From Kribbella pittospori (lineage in GTDB: Bacteria > Actinomycetota > Actinomycetes > Propionibacteriales > Kribbellaceae): DNA of 64,000 nucleotides. The stretch is taken from NCBI RefSeq assembly GCF_004331465.1, contig NZ_SJKB01000008.1, positions 310,001-374,000 of the forward strand, written 5' to 3'. Under the pieces are notes generated by a model. That model ran no database searches. It was not told the DNA's origin and saw nothing but the letters and a program-made list of their open reading frames with translations. The number at the start of each line of letters is the position of its first letter. Position 1 is the stretch's first letter. Made by a program: the position numbers and the translations under genes. Below are positions 19,565-35,788 of this stretch, piece by piece.

Positions 19565-19593
19565 AGACTAGCGGCTGCCTCAAGCACGGTCAA
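19565..19593 (-). promoter_or_regulatory. str-operon promoter (rpsL)
   Basis: TTGACC (19588-19593), a 17-bp spacer and TAGTCT (19565-19570) form a near-ideal housekeeping promoter on the minus strand. The start site would be near 19558, giving a leader of about 190 nt. Confidence 0.75.
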
Positions 19594-19645
19594 AATGACT
19601 AACCGCACGGGCCTGAGGCTGGTCCGCTCCTCCAGTTTACAGGGT

Positions 19646-20407
19646 CTACGGAGTGGCCCGGCCGGCCAGGAAAGCGGATGCCACCGCCCGGTCCCCCTCG
19701 ACCGTCAGGACGCTCCCCGGCAACCGCTTCCAGAGGCACAGATCGAGCTCCGCGGCGGTGCCCGAGAGGACCGCCTCGCCGGCCGCCGCGCCTCGCTCCA
19801 CCCGAGGCGGATCCCCTTCTGACACAGGCGTCAGCGTCCATTCGTCGCCGGTGTCAGTCGCCCGTACGCCGATCCGCCGGGTGACCGCCGGCGCGACCCG
19901 CCGGGCCAGCATCCGCGGCAGGAAGACACCGAACACTTCGTCCACTCCATCGGCCGCCAGGGTCGGAGGTACGACGGCCAGACCACTGGCGGCCCGCCGA
20001 TCCGGGGCCGCGCCGGCCTGAACCGCGTCCACGAGATGGATGACTGTCTCATGCATGCGCCGCCGGGACCAGAACCCCGCGTACTGCGCGACCGGCGCGA
20101 AGTTCCAGCACGACTCGTCCGGATCGACGGCCCGGATCGCGGCCGCCAGCGCCGCGGTCGTACCGGCATACCAGTCACTCCAGGAGATCGTCGTACGCAG
20201 GACCTCCGGGACCCGCTGGGACGTGCCGCTGAGCAGGATGGACGCCGCCCAGCGCTGGCCGGAACCGATGTGCAGGGCCAGGTCGGCCAGCGTCCAGCCC
20301 GGGCAGGCGGGCACCTCGGACGCCGGGTCGGCCTGGTCGAGGACGGCCGCGAGCTCCGCGGCCGTCCGCTCGAACTCGGCCAGGTAGTCGATCGGTCCGT
20401 CAGGCAC
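19646..20407 (-). CDS. Maleylpyruvate isomerase / mycothiol-dependent DinB-family protein
   Basis: This 253-residue protein has the N-terminal DinB-like bundle of the TIGR03083/MDMPI group (PACPGWTLADLALHIGSGQRWAASIL), found widely in actinobacteria that make mycothiol. A C-terminal MDMPI-type domain (VDEVFGVFLPR.., then AVLSGTAAELDLCLWKRLPG) follows. Substrate is unknown. Its start overlaps the upstream hydrolase stop by 8 bp, so the two are probably co-expressed. Confidence 0.8.
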   Translation of the reverse strand: MPDGPIDYLAEFERTAAELAAVLDQADPASEVPACPGWTLADLALHIGSGQRWAASILLSGTSQRVPEVLRTTISWSDWYAGTTAALAAAIRAVDPDESCWNFAPVAQYAGFWSRRRMHETVIHLVDAVQAGAAPDRRAASGLAVVPPTLAADGVDEVFGVFLPRMLARRVAPAVTRRIGVRATDTGDEWTLTPVSEGDPPRVERGAAAGEAVLSGTAAELDLCLWKRLPGSVLTVEGDRAVASAFLAGRATP

Positions 20408-21683
20408 GGAACTCGACGTCGGTGATCAGTCCCTCGGAGACGCGGTACAGCGCGAGCATCGGGACCCCTGCGCCGGTGTCGTAGGCCAGCACGTGCTCGA
20501 CCACCCACTCGCCCAGCATCAGCTTCTGCACGACCTCGGTCTTGCACCGGCCGGCCGCGAAGCGCGACCCGTAGTACTCACGCAGGAACCGGCGGCCCTT
20601 CAGCTCGGCGCCGTCGGCCAGGTGGATCCGGGCGGTTGGCGAGTACATCGCCAGGAACGCCTCCAGATCGTGTGCCGCGTACGCCGCGTGCTCGCGCCCC
20701 ACCACCCGGGCAGCCGGAGTGTCCACCGGAACGGCGGGAGTGGTCGGAAGCGGATCGAGCGTCGGAACCGGAGCGGTCGGCGCCGGCTGACTGGCGGGCG
20801 CAGCCGGGGTCGGGACGTCCATCAGCGGTTCGGCCGCGGCCGGCGTGCGCGCGGCGGTCTTTCGGGATGCCGGGGCGCTCTTGGCCCTGGTCTTGGTGGT
20901 GGTCGTCGGTGAGGTGGATGCCGTGGTCACGCCGTCCGGGTCCTCGCCCAGGTGGGCGATCGCCCAGTCCAGGGCCTTGGTGACGGCGGCGCGTGATTCT
21001 TCGGTGTGGTCGAGCATGTCGAACCCGTGGTGCCCTTTCGGTACGTCGATGATGTCCAGCGCGCTGCCACCTGCGGAGACGAACTCCGCGACCGGACCGG
21101 CGAGTTCCTCACGCTCGCGTCCGGCTCGGGTGAGCAGCACCGGCAGATCCTTGTGTTTCCCGATCACTTCGGCGGCGGTGACCAGGTCGTCGACACCGGG
21201 CGGGGTGGCGAGCAGGGGGTAGGTCAGGGCGATGCAGCGCAGCCAGTCGGGGCGGCTGTCCAGCCACTCCCCGGCCAGCAGGCCCGCACCCGAGAAGAAC
21301 CACAGCCCGACCCGATCGGGGTCGACCCGTGGATCAGAACGCAGTACGCCGATCGCAGCCTCCACCTCGTCCGCGGCGGTGACCAACTGGTCGAAGCCGC
21401 GAATCAGGCTGTGGTCGACGACTGCGGCCACCAGGCCTCGCCTGGCGACAGCGGTCGCATAGCCCTTGTAGACCGGCCAGTCCCGTGGTGTGGCCACGAG
21501 CTCGGCTGGTCCCGGTCCCCCGTGCACGAACAGCATCGCGCCCGTCCGGGCAGTCCCGGCCGGACGGTAGATGTCGATCTCGCCGAGCCTGTCCACCCGC
21601 ACGTCGGGCCCGTCCAATACCCCCAGGACGAAAGGCCGCAGATAGGCCGGGAGATCCGTCATGGACCAATCTTGGCCTATCAC
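20400..21683 (-). CDS. Alpha/beta-hydrolase fused to an NTF2/SnoaL-like domain
   Basis: Residues about 1-245 form a dienelactone-hydrolase-like fold (GAMLFVHGGPGPAEL, then DRVGLWFFSGAGLLAGEW, and a late KGHHGFDM His). The nucleophile elbow reads FFSGAG rather than the usual GxSxG, so activity is uncertain. A Thr/Ala/Pro-rich linker (about 250-325) joins it to a C-terminal SnoaL-type domain (EHAAYAAHDLEAFLAMYSPTA to YRVSEGLITDVEFRA). The start could be this GTG or the ATG at 21662; neither has a strong ribosome site. Confidence 0.7.
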   Translation of the reverse strand: MIGQDWSMTDLPAYLRPFVLGVLDGPDVRVDRLGEIDIYRPAGTARTGAMLFVHGGPGPAELVATPRDWPVYKGYATAVARRGLVAAVVDHSLIRGFDQLVTAADEVEAAIGVLRSDPRVDPDRVGLWFFSGAGLLAGEWLDSRPDWLRCIALTYPLLATPPGVDDLVTAAEVIGKHKDLPVLLTRAGREREELAGPVAEFVSAGGSALDIIDVPKGHHGFDMLDHTEESRAAVTKALDWAIAHLGEDPDGVTTASTSPTTTTKTRAKSAPASRKTAARTPAAAEPLMDVPTPAAPASQPAPTAPVPTLDPLPTTPAVPVDTPAARVVGREHAAYAAHDLEAFLAMYSPTARIHLADGAELKGRRFLREYYGSRFAAGRCKTEVVQKLMLGEWVVEHVLAYDTGAGVPMLALYRVSEGLITDVEFRA

Positions 21684-21693
21684 CCGGACACTT

Positions 21694-22104
21694 TCAGCCC
21701 CGCCCCCGAGTGTCTTGTGCAGACCGGCGTACCAACTCGGCCAGAACGCCGGAATCCACGTCTGCCAAGCGTTTGACGTACAGGCATCCGGCGCTGGTCG
21801 TATGCGGTCCGAGGCGGGCCAGCAATTCGTCGTACCCGTCGAAACCGGTGGTCAGATAAAGCGTCAGGGCTTGTTTCCGGGCCGCGAATCCGACATCGAA
21901 CCAGTCCAGCTCGCGACCGCTCTCGTAGACCAGGTGGCGGTCACCGAAACCGACGATCGACGGCCCCCACATGGCCGGCTCCTGACCGGTTGCCTTGGTG
22001 ATCAGTGCGTTGAGCTCGCGGGCGTCATCGCCTCGGACTCCGGCGATGCCGGCCAGGTAGTCGTCGACGGACGCGTCCGTCTTCCGGGTCTTGTTCTCGG
22101 CCAT
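21694..22104 (-). CDS. DUF1801 family protein
   Basis: A 136-residue protein with the DUF1801/YdhG-like pattern: DASVDDYLAGIAGVRGDDARELNALI, then the central WGPSIVGFG and a C-terminal AGCLYVKRLADVDSGVLAELV. The function of the family is not established. It sits between the rpoC terminator and the hydrolase gene. Confidence 0.8.
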   Translation of the reverse strand: MAENKTRKTDASVDDYLAGIAGVRGDDARELNALITKATGQEPAMWGPSIVGFGDRHLVYESGRELDWFDVGFAARKQALTLYLTTGFDGYDELLARLGPHTTSAGCLYVKRLADVDSGVLAELVRRSAQDTRGRG

Positions 22105-22127
22105 GGCTCATCGTGCCCGGAATGCCG

Positions 22128-22163
22128 CGAGGGCGGCACCCCCTGGTGGGAGTGCCGCCCTCG
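22128..22163 (-). terminator. rpoC terminator
   Basis: A 12-bp perfect stem (CGAGGGCGGCAC / GTGCCGCCCTCG) encloses a 12-nt partly self-paired loop. It starts 18 bp downstream of the rpoC stop. No U-run. Confidence 0.75.
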
Positions 22164-22180
22164 GCGGATGGTGACTCGGC

Positions 22181-26041
<3,861 letters not shown>

Positions 26042-26109
26042 GATGTGTTATCTCCCGATAGTAAAGATGGTCTGAGTGAGTTGTGTGTTGATCTCAAGCG
26101 GCAACCCGC

Positions 26110-29592
<3,483 letters not shown>

Positions 29593-29708
29593 GGGGCGTC
29601 CTTCCACGGGCTCGCAGAAATCACTTCGGTGCTGGGAGCGCACGCCGAACCGCCCTAGTCAAGTCGAGACCCGAACCAGGGTGAAGGTTGAAGGCAGCGC
29701 AAAGCACA

Positions 29709-29738
29709 AGGTTACATGATCCAGGCAAGCCTGTCCAA
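29709..29738 (-). promoter_or_regulatory. Candidate rpoB promoter, proximal
   Basis: TTGGAC (29733-29738), 18-bp spacer, TAACCT (29709-29714). The leader to the TTG start would be about 110 nt. Confidence 0.55.
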
Positions 29739-29749
29739 TGGGGTCCAAC

Positions 29750-29779
29750 ACTATGCCGTCGGACCACCCTTTCCGTCAA
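29750..29779 (-). promoter_or_regulatory. Candidate rpoB promoter, distal
   Basis: TTGACG (29774-29779), 18-bp spacer, CATAGT (29750-29755). Tandem with the proximal promoter. Both lie after the end of the mce operon, so rpoBC need not depend on mce transcription. Confidence 0.45.
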
Positions 29780-29856
29780 GGACCGACCCGGTGTCTCCAG
29801 CGAGTAGATCACCCGCGAGACCTCCGGCGCCCTCCTGGTGCGGAGTCACAAAGAGA

Positions 29857-30588
29857 CTACAGTCCGGCGATCTCCTGGACCAGCCATCGGCCGTCCTTTC
29901 GGACCATCGTGAACCTCGTCCGGTTGAGGTCGACCCGGGGACTACCCTTCGTGATCGTGCTGGTGGTGGTCTGGTTCACGAAGATGATCAGTGTGACCCG
30001 GTCGGCGTTCCCGTCCCGGACCCCGACCTCGCGGACGTCGGCCTTGACCGTCGCCTTGGTCTTGGTGGCCAGTTCGCCGGCCACCTTCGCCGTCTCGTCG
30101 AACTTGGCGGCGAAGTCCGGGGTCATCGTCGACCGGGCCGCGGCGAAGCTCTTGTCCAGGGTGCGGTAGTCGTAGCTGAGCGCGGTCTCTGCCGCCTTCC
30201 GCCCGGCTGCGGCGGCCTGATCCCGGGCGTCCTCGGCCTGCTTGCCCTGCCACGCCTTGATCCCGAGCACCGCCCCGACGGTCAGCACCAGGACGACGAC
30301 CACCGCGAGCACCACGGACAGCACCACACCCAGACCCCGTTTGCTGTCACCGTCCGTGACCACGACGGCGTCCTGGAACTCCCTCGGAGTGACCTCGGAG
30401 ACCTCCGATGTGTCTGGGGTCACACCCTCCGGCGTGGTCGGCGTGTCGTTCGTTGTCAGTTCGTCCGTTGCCAGTTCGTCCGGTGTCTCGTCGAGCTCGA
30501 CCTCTGGCGCGGTGTCCGTGATCCCGGGTCCGGACGCCGTGCGGCGCTGGCCCGCGATCCGGGGGCGGTTGCGGGAACGGTCCGGCAT
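29857..30588 (-). CDS. Mce-associated membrane protein (second)
   Basis: A 243-residue Mas-type protein: about 90 acidic, Thr/Pro-rich cytoplasmic residues, one membrane segment (about 92-115) and an extracytoplasmic NTF2-like domain (ETALSYDYRTLDKSFAAARS, then MTPDFAAKFDETAKV). Such proteins accompany MCE operons and are thought to stabilise the transporter. It overlaps the preceding Mas gene by one base and is the last gene of the operon before rpoB. Confidence 0.85.
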   Translation of the reverse strand: MPDRSRNRPRIAGQRRTASGPGITDTAPEVELDETPDELATDELTTNDTPTTPEGVTPDTSEVSEVTPREFQDAVVVTDGDSKRGLGVVLSVVLAVVVVLVLTVGAVLGIKAWQGKQAEDARDQAAAAGRKAAETALSYDYRTLDKSFAAARSTMTPDFAAKFDETAKVAGELATKTKATVKADVREVGVRDGNADRVTLIIFVNQTTTSTITKGSPRVDLNRTRFTMVRKDGRWLVQEIAGL

Positions 30589-31088
30589 CAGCCCACCACC
30601 TGGAGGTCGGCGGTCAGCCAGTGGTCGCTGTCGCGGACCATGTCCAGCTTGATCCGGTAGCGGCGTTCGACGCCCTGGGTGGAGGCGGTGTTGGTGACGA
30701 CCGCGTTCACGATCACCAGCACCTGGGCCGAGTCCTTGTCGTTCGAGACCACCGCGGCCTCCTTCACGTCACCCTTGGAGGTCGCCTTGTTGGTCAGCAC
30801 CTCGGCCTTCACCGAGTCGGTGCCGGCCTGGAACTCCTGTTTGAACTGACCCGTGGAGTCGTCCAGCACCCGCTTCGCGTCGGCGTCCCAGGTCTTGTAG
30901 TCGTACGTCGTGAAGTCGAGCGCCAACTGCCGCGCGGCCTTCATCGCGCCGTCGCGCTGCGAGTCGTCGGACCGCTGCTTCTGCAGGGCGATCACCGACA
31001 GCGTCGTACCCGCCAGCGCCACCACGAGCAGCACGCTCAGCGCCCACGCCAGAATCAGAGGTCCCCGCCGGGACTTACCAGAAGTCAC
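30588..31088 (-). CDS. Mce-associated membrane protein (first)
   Basis: A 166-residue protein with a single N-terminal membrane segment (about 9-32) and a Mas domain (ALDFTTYDYKTWDADAKRVL). The GTG start overlaps the sixth MCE gene stop as GTGA; the longer upstream frame overlaps that gene and is rejected. It is coupled at both ends within the mce operon. Confidence 0.85.
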   Translation of the reverse strand: MTSGKSRRGPLILAWALSVLLVVALAGTTLSVIALQKQRSDDSQRDGAMKAARQLALDFTTYDYKTWDADAKRVLDDSTGQFKQEFQAGTDSVKAEVLTNKATSKGDVKEAAVVSNDKDSAQVLVIVNAVVTNTASTQGVERRYRIKLDMVRDSDHWLTADLQVVG

Positions 31089-32374
31089 TTGCCGGTCACC
31101 GGTCCAAGGATGAGAGCTTTCCAGGAGTCGCTGCCGAGCAGCTCTTCCTGGCCGCCGGTCGAGCCCAGGACGATCTCCGGCATCCCTCCGGAGCCGCCGG
31201 CCGCGCCGGTCGTCGGGTCGTAGCCGATGCCGTAGCCGGTCCGGTTCCTGTCCCCGCGGGTCGACGGGCTCGGCTTGTTCTGCGAACCGCGGACATTCAC
31301 GTCCGTGGACGGCTTCGCGGTGCACCCCGCCTTGGTATTGGCCGGGGTATTGGTCAGATCCTGCGGGACCCGCTTGTCGGTGCTGCCGTAGCCGGCCCGG
31401 CAGGCGGGTGGGTCGAAGCCGAGCACCAGTCCGAAGTGCGCGTCGTAGTGCCCGTCGGCGTTCTTCGCGGGTACGACGTACCCGCCCATCGAGACCGCCG
31501 GGTACACCACCAGCAGTTGCTCGACGGCGTCCAGCCGGACCGCGGTCATCTCGCTCACCGTCAGCAGGTTACCGAGCAGCACCGCGATGTCCGCCCGGTT
31601 GTCCTGGATCAGCCCGGTGATCTGCTGCGACGCGAGCGAGCCCTGGTCGATCACCTGGCGCAGGTCCGCGTCCGAGCTGACCAGGGTGTCGGACAGGAGC
31701 GCCAGGTTCTTCGCCCAGGTCTTGATCGCGTCGCCGCTGGCGACCTGGGTGGCCAGCACGGTGTCACCGTCGTTGATCAGCTTGATCGTCTGCAGGATGT
31801 TCGCGTCCGCGTCGTCGATCAGCGTGCCGGAGCTGTCGATGATCCGCTGCAGGTCGGTGCCGCGGCCCTTCAGCGCCGCGCCGAGCTCGCGGACCGTGGT
31901 CTGCAGGCTCTTCTTGTCGACCGAGTTGACCAGCTGGTCCAGGTTCAGCAGCAGTTCGGTGGTGTCGATCGGGATCGCCGTGTCCGCGCGGGCGATCTTG
32001 GAGTTGTCGCGCAGGTACGGACCGCCGTCGCGCCGCGGCTGCAGATCGACGTACTGCTCACCGATCGCGGACCGGTTCGCGACCACCGCGAGCAGGTCGC
32101 TGGGGATCTTGGCCTTGTTCTCGATGTCGAGGTTCACCTCGACGCCGTCGGACAGCAGCTTGAGTTCGCCGACCCGGCCGACCGGCTGGCCGCGGTAGGT
32201 CACCTCGGCGCCGGTGAAGATGCCGCCGGACTCGGCGAAGCTGGCGCTGACCGTGTAGTCCTCGTCGAAGAACAGCTTGTCCACCTGGGCGTACTTCGCA
32301 CCCACGAAGGCGACACCGACGACGGTGATCAGCAGGAACACCATCAGCTGGATCCGGACCGCTCTGGTGATCAC
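31085..32374 (-). CDS. MCE family protein, sixth of operon (MceF-like)
   Basis: A 429-residue MCE protein. After a short N terminus and signal-anchor (about 5-26) comes the MCE domain (YTVSASFAESGGIFTGAEVTYRG), a helical region (about 140-260) and a C-terminal tail with Gly/Ser-rich sequence. MCE proteins form hetero-hexameric lipid shuttles between envelope and permease. It overlaps the fifth gene by 4 bp and the first Mas gene by 4 bp. Confidence 0.88.
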   Translation of the reverse strand: MITRAVRIQLMVFLLITVVGVAFVGAKYAQVDKLFFDEDYTVSASFAESGGIFTGAEVTYRGQPVGRVGELKLLSDGVEVNLDIENKAKIPSDLLAVVANRSAIGEQYVDLQPRRDGGPYLRDNSKIARADTAIPIDTTELLLNLDQLVNSVDKKSLQTTVRELGAALKGRGTDLQRIIDSSGTLIDDADANILQTIKLINDGDTVLATQVASGDAIKTWAKNLALLSDTLVSSDADLRQVIDQGSLASQQITGLIQDNRADIAVLLGNLLTVSEMTAVRLDAVEQLLVVYPAVSMGGYVVPAKNADGHYDAHFGLVLGFDPPACRAGYGSTDKRVPQDLTNTPANTKAGCTAKPSTDVNVRGSQNKPSPSTRGDRNRTGYGIGYDPTTGAAGGSGGMPEIVLGSTGGQEELLGSDSWKALILGPVTGK

Positions 32375-33594
32375 TTCGCCACCCCCGGCATCAGCGCCCG
32401 GGCCAGGTCGGGATCGAGCCCGGGCCGGTTGAGCTTCGGCGTACAGACCGGCAGGCCGAGCAGCGTGATGCAGCTCGTCGCCGTTCCGGTCGGGACCGGC
32501 AGCGCCGGCAGGCCGTTGCCCTGCGGGTTGCTCGGGTTGTGCAGCGGGATGCTCAGTCCGGCGGTCGGCAAGGTGACTCCGGTCGACGGCAGGTTCAGGC
32601 CGAGCAGGCCCTTCAGCGCCTTCTGGGTGTTCACGTCCAGCGTGATCCCGAGGTTGGTGAAGTCACCGCCGACCGCCTTGGCCGCGCCGTCCGGGAACGG
32701 ATACGTGAACAGCAGCTCGAGCGACTTCGGCAGGTCCTCCCCCGCCTGGGCCAGCTTGGTCAGGATCGGGTACAGCGACTGCAGGTTCGCGACCAGGTCC
32801 TTCTGCGAGGCGGTGATCACCCGGGTCGCCGTGTTCCCCAGCGTCGCCAGGGCCTGCAGCGTCTTGACCAGCGCGGCCCGCTGCTTGTCCAGAGTTGCGA
32901 TCGACTTCGGCAGCGAGTCGATCGCCGTGGCCAACGTGGCCTTCTGGGCGTTCAGCTTCTTGGCCAGAGCGTCGACCGCGGTGATCGCGGTGATGATCCG
33001 CTGCTTGTTCTGATCCAGGGTCCCGACGAAGGTGTCCAGCTGAGTCAGCACGCTGCGGATGGCCGGCTCGTTGCCGGTCAGCGCCTTGTTCAGCTCCTGG
33101 GTGATGATCTGCAGTTGCGCGACGCCTCCGCCGTTCAGCAGCAGCGACAACGCCGACAGGACTTCCTCGACCTCGACGTTGCTGGTGGTCCGCGACAGCG
33201 GGATGAGCTCGCCGTTCTCCAGCTTCCCGCGCGGCTTCTCCGACCCGGTCGGCGGCGCGAGCGAGACGAACTTCTCGCCGAGCAGGCTGGTCTGCCGGAT
33301 CGTCGCCCGGGCGTTGTCCGGCAGGTCGAGGCTCTTCGGCAGCTTGACCCGGACCTTCGCGACGTACCCGTCCAGCCAAACCTCCTCGACCGTGCCGACG
33401 GTGACGTCGTCCACCTTCACCGACGACTTCGGCACCAGGTCCAGGACGTCGGCGAACTCGACCGTGACGGTGTACGACGGTCCCTTGATCTTCGCGCCAC
33501 CGGGCAGCGGCAGCGAGTACACGCTGAAGTCACACCCGGTCAGCACCATGGCCAGACCGAGCACTCCCGCGACGATCTTCGTACGGCGTCTCAT
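32371..33594 (-). CDS. MCE family lipoprotein, fifth of operon (MceE-like)
   Basis: A 407-residue lipoprotein with signal peptide and lipobox (LTGC, Cys at about residue 21), the usual property of the fifth MCE protein (LprK type). The MCE domain reads YTVTVEFADVLDLVPKSSVKVDDVTVG and continues, with a helical region after it. The ATG overlaps the fourth gene stop (ATGA). The C-terminal tail is Pro/Gly-rich. Confidence 0.88.
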   Translation of the reverse strand: MRRRTKIVAGVLGLAMVLTGCDFSVYSLPLPGGAKIKGPSYTVTVEFADVLDLVPKSSVKVDDVTVGTVEEVWLDGYVAKVRVKLPKSLDLPDNARATIRQTSLLGEKFVSLAPPTGSEKPRGKLENGELIPLSRTTSNVEVEEVLSALSLLLNGGGVAQLQIITQELNKALTGNEPAIRSVLTQLDTFVGTLDQNKQRIITAITAVDALAKKLNAQKATLATAIDSLPKSIATLDKQRAALVKTLQALATLGNTATRVITASQKDLVANLQSLYPILTKLAQAGEDLPKSLELLFTYPFPDGAAKAVGGDFTNLGITLDVNTQKALKGLLGLNLPSTGVTLPTAGLSIPLHNPSNPQGNGLPALPVPTGTATSCITLLGLPVCTPKLNRPGLDPDLARALMPGVAK

Positions 33595-34775
33595 CGGACC
33601 AGCCCCCCGAGGGTCGGGTCGACCGGGTCCGGGCTCGACAGCTTCGGGGCCGGCGCCGGCGCCCACGGCGTACCGGCCGGGCCGCCGCTCGGCGGAGCGC
33701 CCGTGATCTGGCTCAGCAGCGGCAGCTTCGGCAGCGCGTCGAAAACAGGCTTCAGCGCCGAGCAGGTCGAGAGCGGCTGGTTGGCCTGCAGCAGCAGCGA
33801 GCAGATGAATGTCGCCGGGTCGTCCAGCTGGGCCAGGTTGATCCGCTGGTCCAGCGTGCCGAACTGCGGGTTGTAGATCCGGGCCAGGTTGCCCAGGCCG
33901 AGCGGAGCCGTGTCGAGGACCTCGGCCAGCGCGGCCTTCTCCTTGACCAGGATCTGCGACAGGTCGGTCGCGCCGGAGACCGTGGTCTTCACCAGCGTCC
34001 GGTTGTCCTTCACGAACGTCGCGACCTCGCCGAGTGCGGTCGCCAGCAGCGACAGCGACGAGGCCAGGTCCTTCCGCTCGCCGGCCAGGGTCGTCGAGGT
34101 GGCCGCGAAGTTGGTGTTGAACTGCTTCACCAACTGGTCGTTCGCGGCCAGCGCGGACACGAACGTCTGCAACTGCCGGATCGTCGAGAACAGACTCTGG
34201 GAGTTGTTCGCCAGCGTCCCGGTCAGCTTGGACACGTCGGTGATGGTCTGGTTCAGCTTGGCGCCCTGGCCGTTCAGGTTCGCCGCGGAAACGTCCAGGA
34301 GTCGCGACAGCGCGCCCTGGTCGTTCGCGCCCTTCGGCCCGAGGGCGACCGACAGGTCGTTCAGGCTCTGGTAGATCTGGTCGAGCTCCAGCGGTACGGC
34401 GGTCCGGTCCATCGGGATCTCGGCACCGTCGGCCATCACGTCGCCCTTGGAGTACACCGGGGTGAGCTGCACGTACCGGTCGGCCACGATCGACGGCGCG
34501 GCGATGACCGCCTTGGCGTTGGCCGGCACCTTGTGCTTGGCCTCCCACCAGAACTTCACCCGGACCGACCGCCCGGCCGGGGTGACGCTCTCCACCTCGC
34601 CGACCTTGATCCCGAGGATCCGTACGTCGGAGCCGGGGTACACCGACACCGCTCGCGGGAAGTACGCCGTCGCGGAGACCCGGTCGGCCTTCGGCCACAG
34701 CGAAATCACGGTGACCGCGACGATCACCAGGACGACCGCCATCGCGACCAGGCGGGACAGTGACGCGAGCTTCAT
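33591..34775 (-). CDS. MCE family protein, fourth of operon (MceD-like)
   Basis: A 394-residue MCE protein with an N-terminal signal-anchor (SRLVAMAVVLVIVAVTVISL), MCE domain (ATAYFPRAVSVYPGSDVRILG) and a Pro-rich C terminus (AGTPWAPAPAPKLSSPDPVD), the pattern seen in MceD proteins. The start overlaps the third gene by one base (TGATG). Longer frames upstream are rejected. Confidence 0.88.
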   Translation of the reverse strand: MKLASLSRLVAMAVVLVIVAVTVISLWPKADRVSATAYFPRAVSVYPGSDVRILGIKVGEVESVTPAGRSVRVKFWWEAKHKVPANAKAVIAAPSIVADRYVQLTPVYSKGDVMADGAEIPMDRTAVPLELDQIYQSLNDLSVALGPKGANDQGALSRLLDVSAANLNGQGAKLNQTITDVSKLTGTLANNSQSLFSTIRQLQTFVSALAANDQLVKQFNTNFAATSTTLAGERKDLASSLSLLATALGEVATFVKDNRTLVKTTVSGATDLSQILVKEKAALAEVLDTAPLGLGNLARIYNPQFGTLDQRINLAQLDDPATFICSLLLQANQPLSTCSALKPVFDALPKLPLLSQITGAPPSGGPAGTPWAPAPAPKLSSPDPVDPTLGGLVR

Positions 34776-35788
34776 CAGCCGCCACCTCCCAGGATCGGTG
34801 GCAGGCCGGGAACCGGAACCGGAGGCGCCGGGATCTCCGGCACCGGGACCAGGTTCTGCACGTAGGTGTCGAACCACGGGCCGGTGCCCAGGGTGTTCGT
34901 GAACAGCTTGACGAACGGCGCCAGCCCGCGGATGCTCGCGTCCAGGTCGTTCTGGTTCTTCAGCAGCGTGGCCAGTACGGCGTTGACCTTCTGCAGTGTC
35001 GGCGTCAGGTCCTTGCGGTTCTCCCGGACCAGCGCGGTGATCTGCGCGGACAGCTTCTGCGTCGAGACCAGCAACTGGTGGATCAGCGCCCGCCGGGCCT
35101 GCACGGCCTGGAAGACGGAGTTGCCGTCCTTCAGCAGCTTGATCAGCTGCTGGTTGCGGTCGGCAAGGACCTTGGTGACCACGTTCGAGTGCTGCAGCAG
35201 CAGCTTCAGCTGCTCGTCCCGCTTGGCGACGTTCTGGGACAGCCGGGACAAACCGGTCAGCGACGCCTGCACCTCGTCCGGCGTGTTCTTGAACGTCGCC
35301 GACAGCGTGTCCAGGGCCTTGGCCAGCTGCGTGGTGTCGATCCGCTCGGTCGTGTTCGCGAGATCCGTGAACGCGTCCACCACGTCGTACGCCGAGACCG
35401 TGCGGTCCAGCGGGATCTCGGAACCCGCCTTCAGTTCGCCCTTACCGGCCGGGTTCAGCTTCAGGTACTTCTGGCCGAGCAGGGTCTTGATCTTCATCTC
35501 GGCGCCGGTTTGGTCACCGAGCTTCACGCCCTTGTCCACCACGAAGTCGACCCGCACGTGCGTGCCCTCGAGCTCGACCTTGCGCACCTGACCGACGCGA
35601 ACGCCGGCCACCCGGATCTCGTCGTTCGGCTTCAGGCCACCGGCCTCCGAGAACTGCGCGGAGTACTTCGTCCCGCCACCGATCAGCGGCAGGTCCTGCG
35701 CCTTGAAGGCGGCCAGCATGATCAGCCCGATCACGGTCAGGCCGATCACCCCGACGGTCACCTGGTTCTGCTCACGGAACGGCTTCAC
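34775..35788 (-). CDS. MCE family protein, third of operon (MceC-like)
   Basis: A 337-residue MCE protein: GTG start (MKPFREQNQVTVGVIGLTVI), one membrane segment, MCE domain (YSAQFSEAGGLKPNDEIRVAG), helical domain and a short Pro-rich tail. The start overlaps the second gene stop as GTGA. Confidence 0.88.
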   Translation of the reverse strand: MKPFREQNQVTVGVIGLTVIGLIMLAAFKAQDLPLIGGGTKYSAQFSEAGGLKPNDEIRVAGVRVGQVRKVELEGTHVRVDFVVDKGVKLGDQTGAEMKIKTLLGQKYLKLNPAGKGELKAGSEIPLDRTVSAYDVVDAFTDLANTTERIDTTQLAKALDTLSATFKNTPDEVQASLTGLSRLSQNVAKRDEQLKLLLQHSNVVTKVLADRNQQLIKLLKDGNSVFQAVQARRALIHQLLVSTQKLSAQITALVRENRKDLTPTLQKVNAVLATLLKNQNDLDASIRGLAPFVKLFTNTLGTGPWFDTYVQNLVPVPEIPAPPVPVPGLPPILGGGG

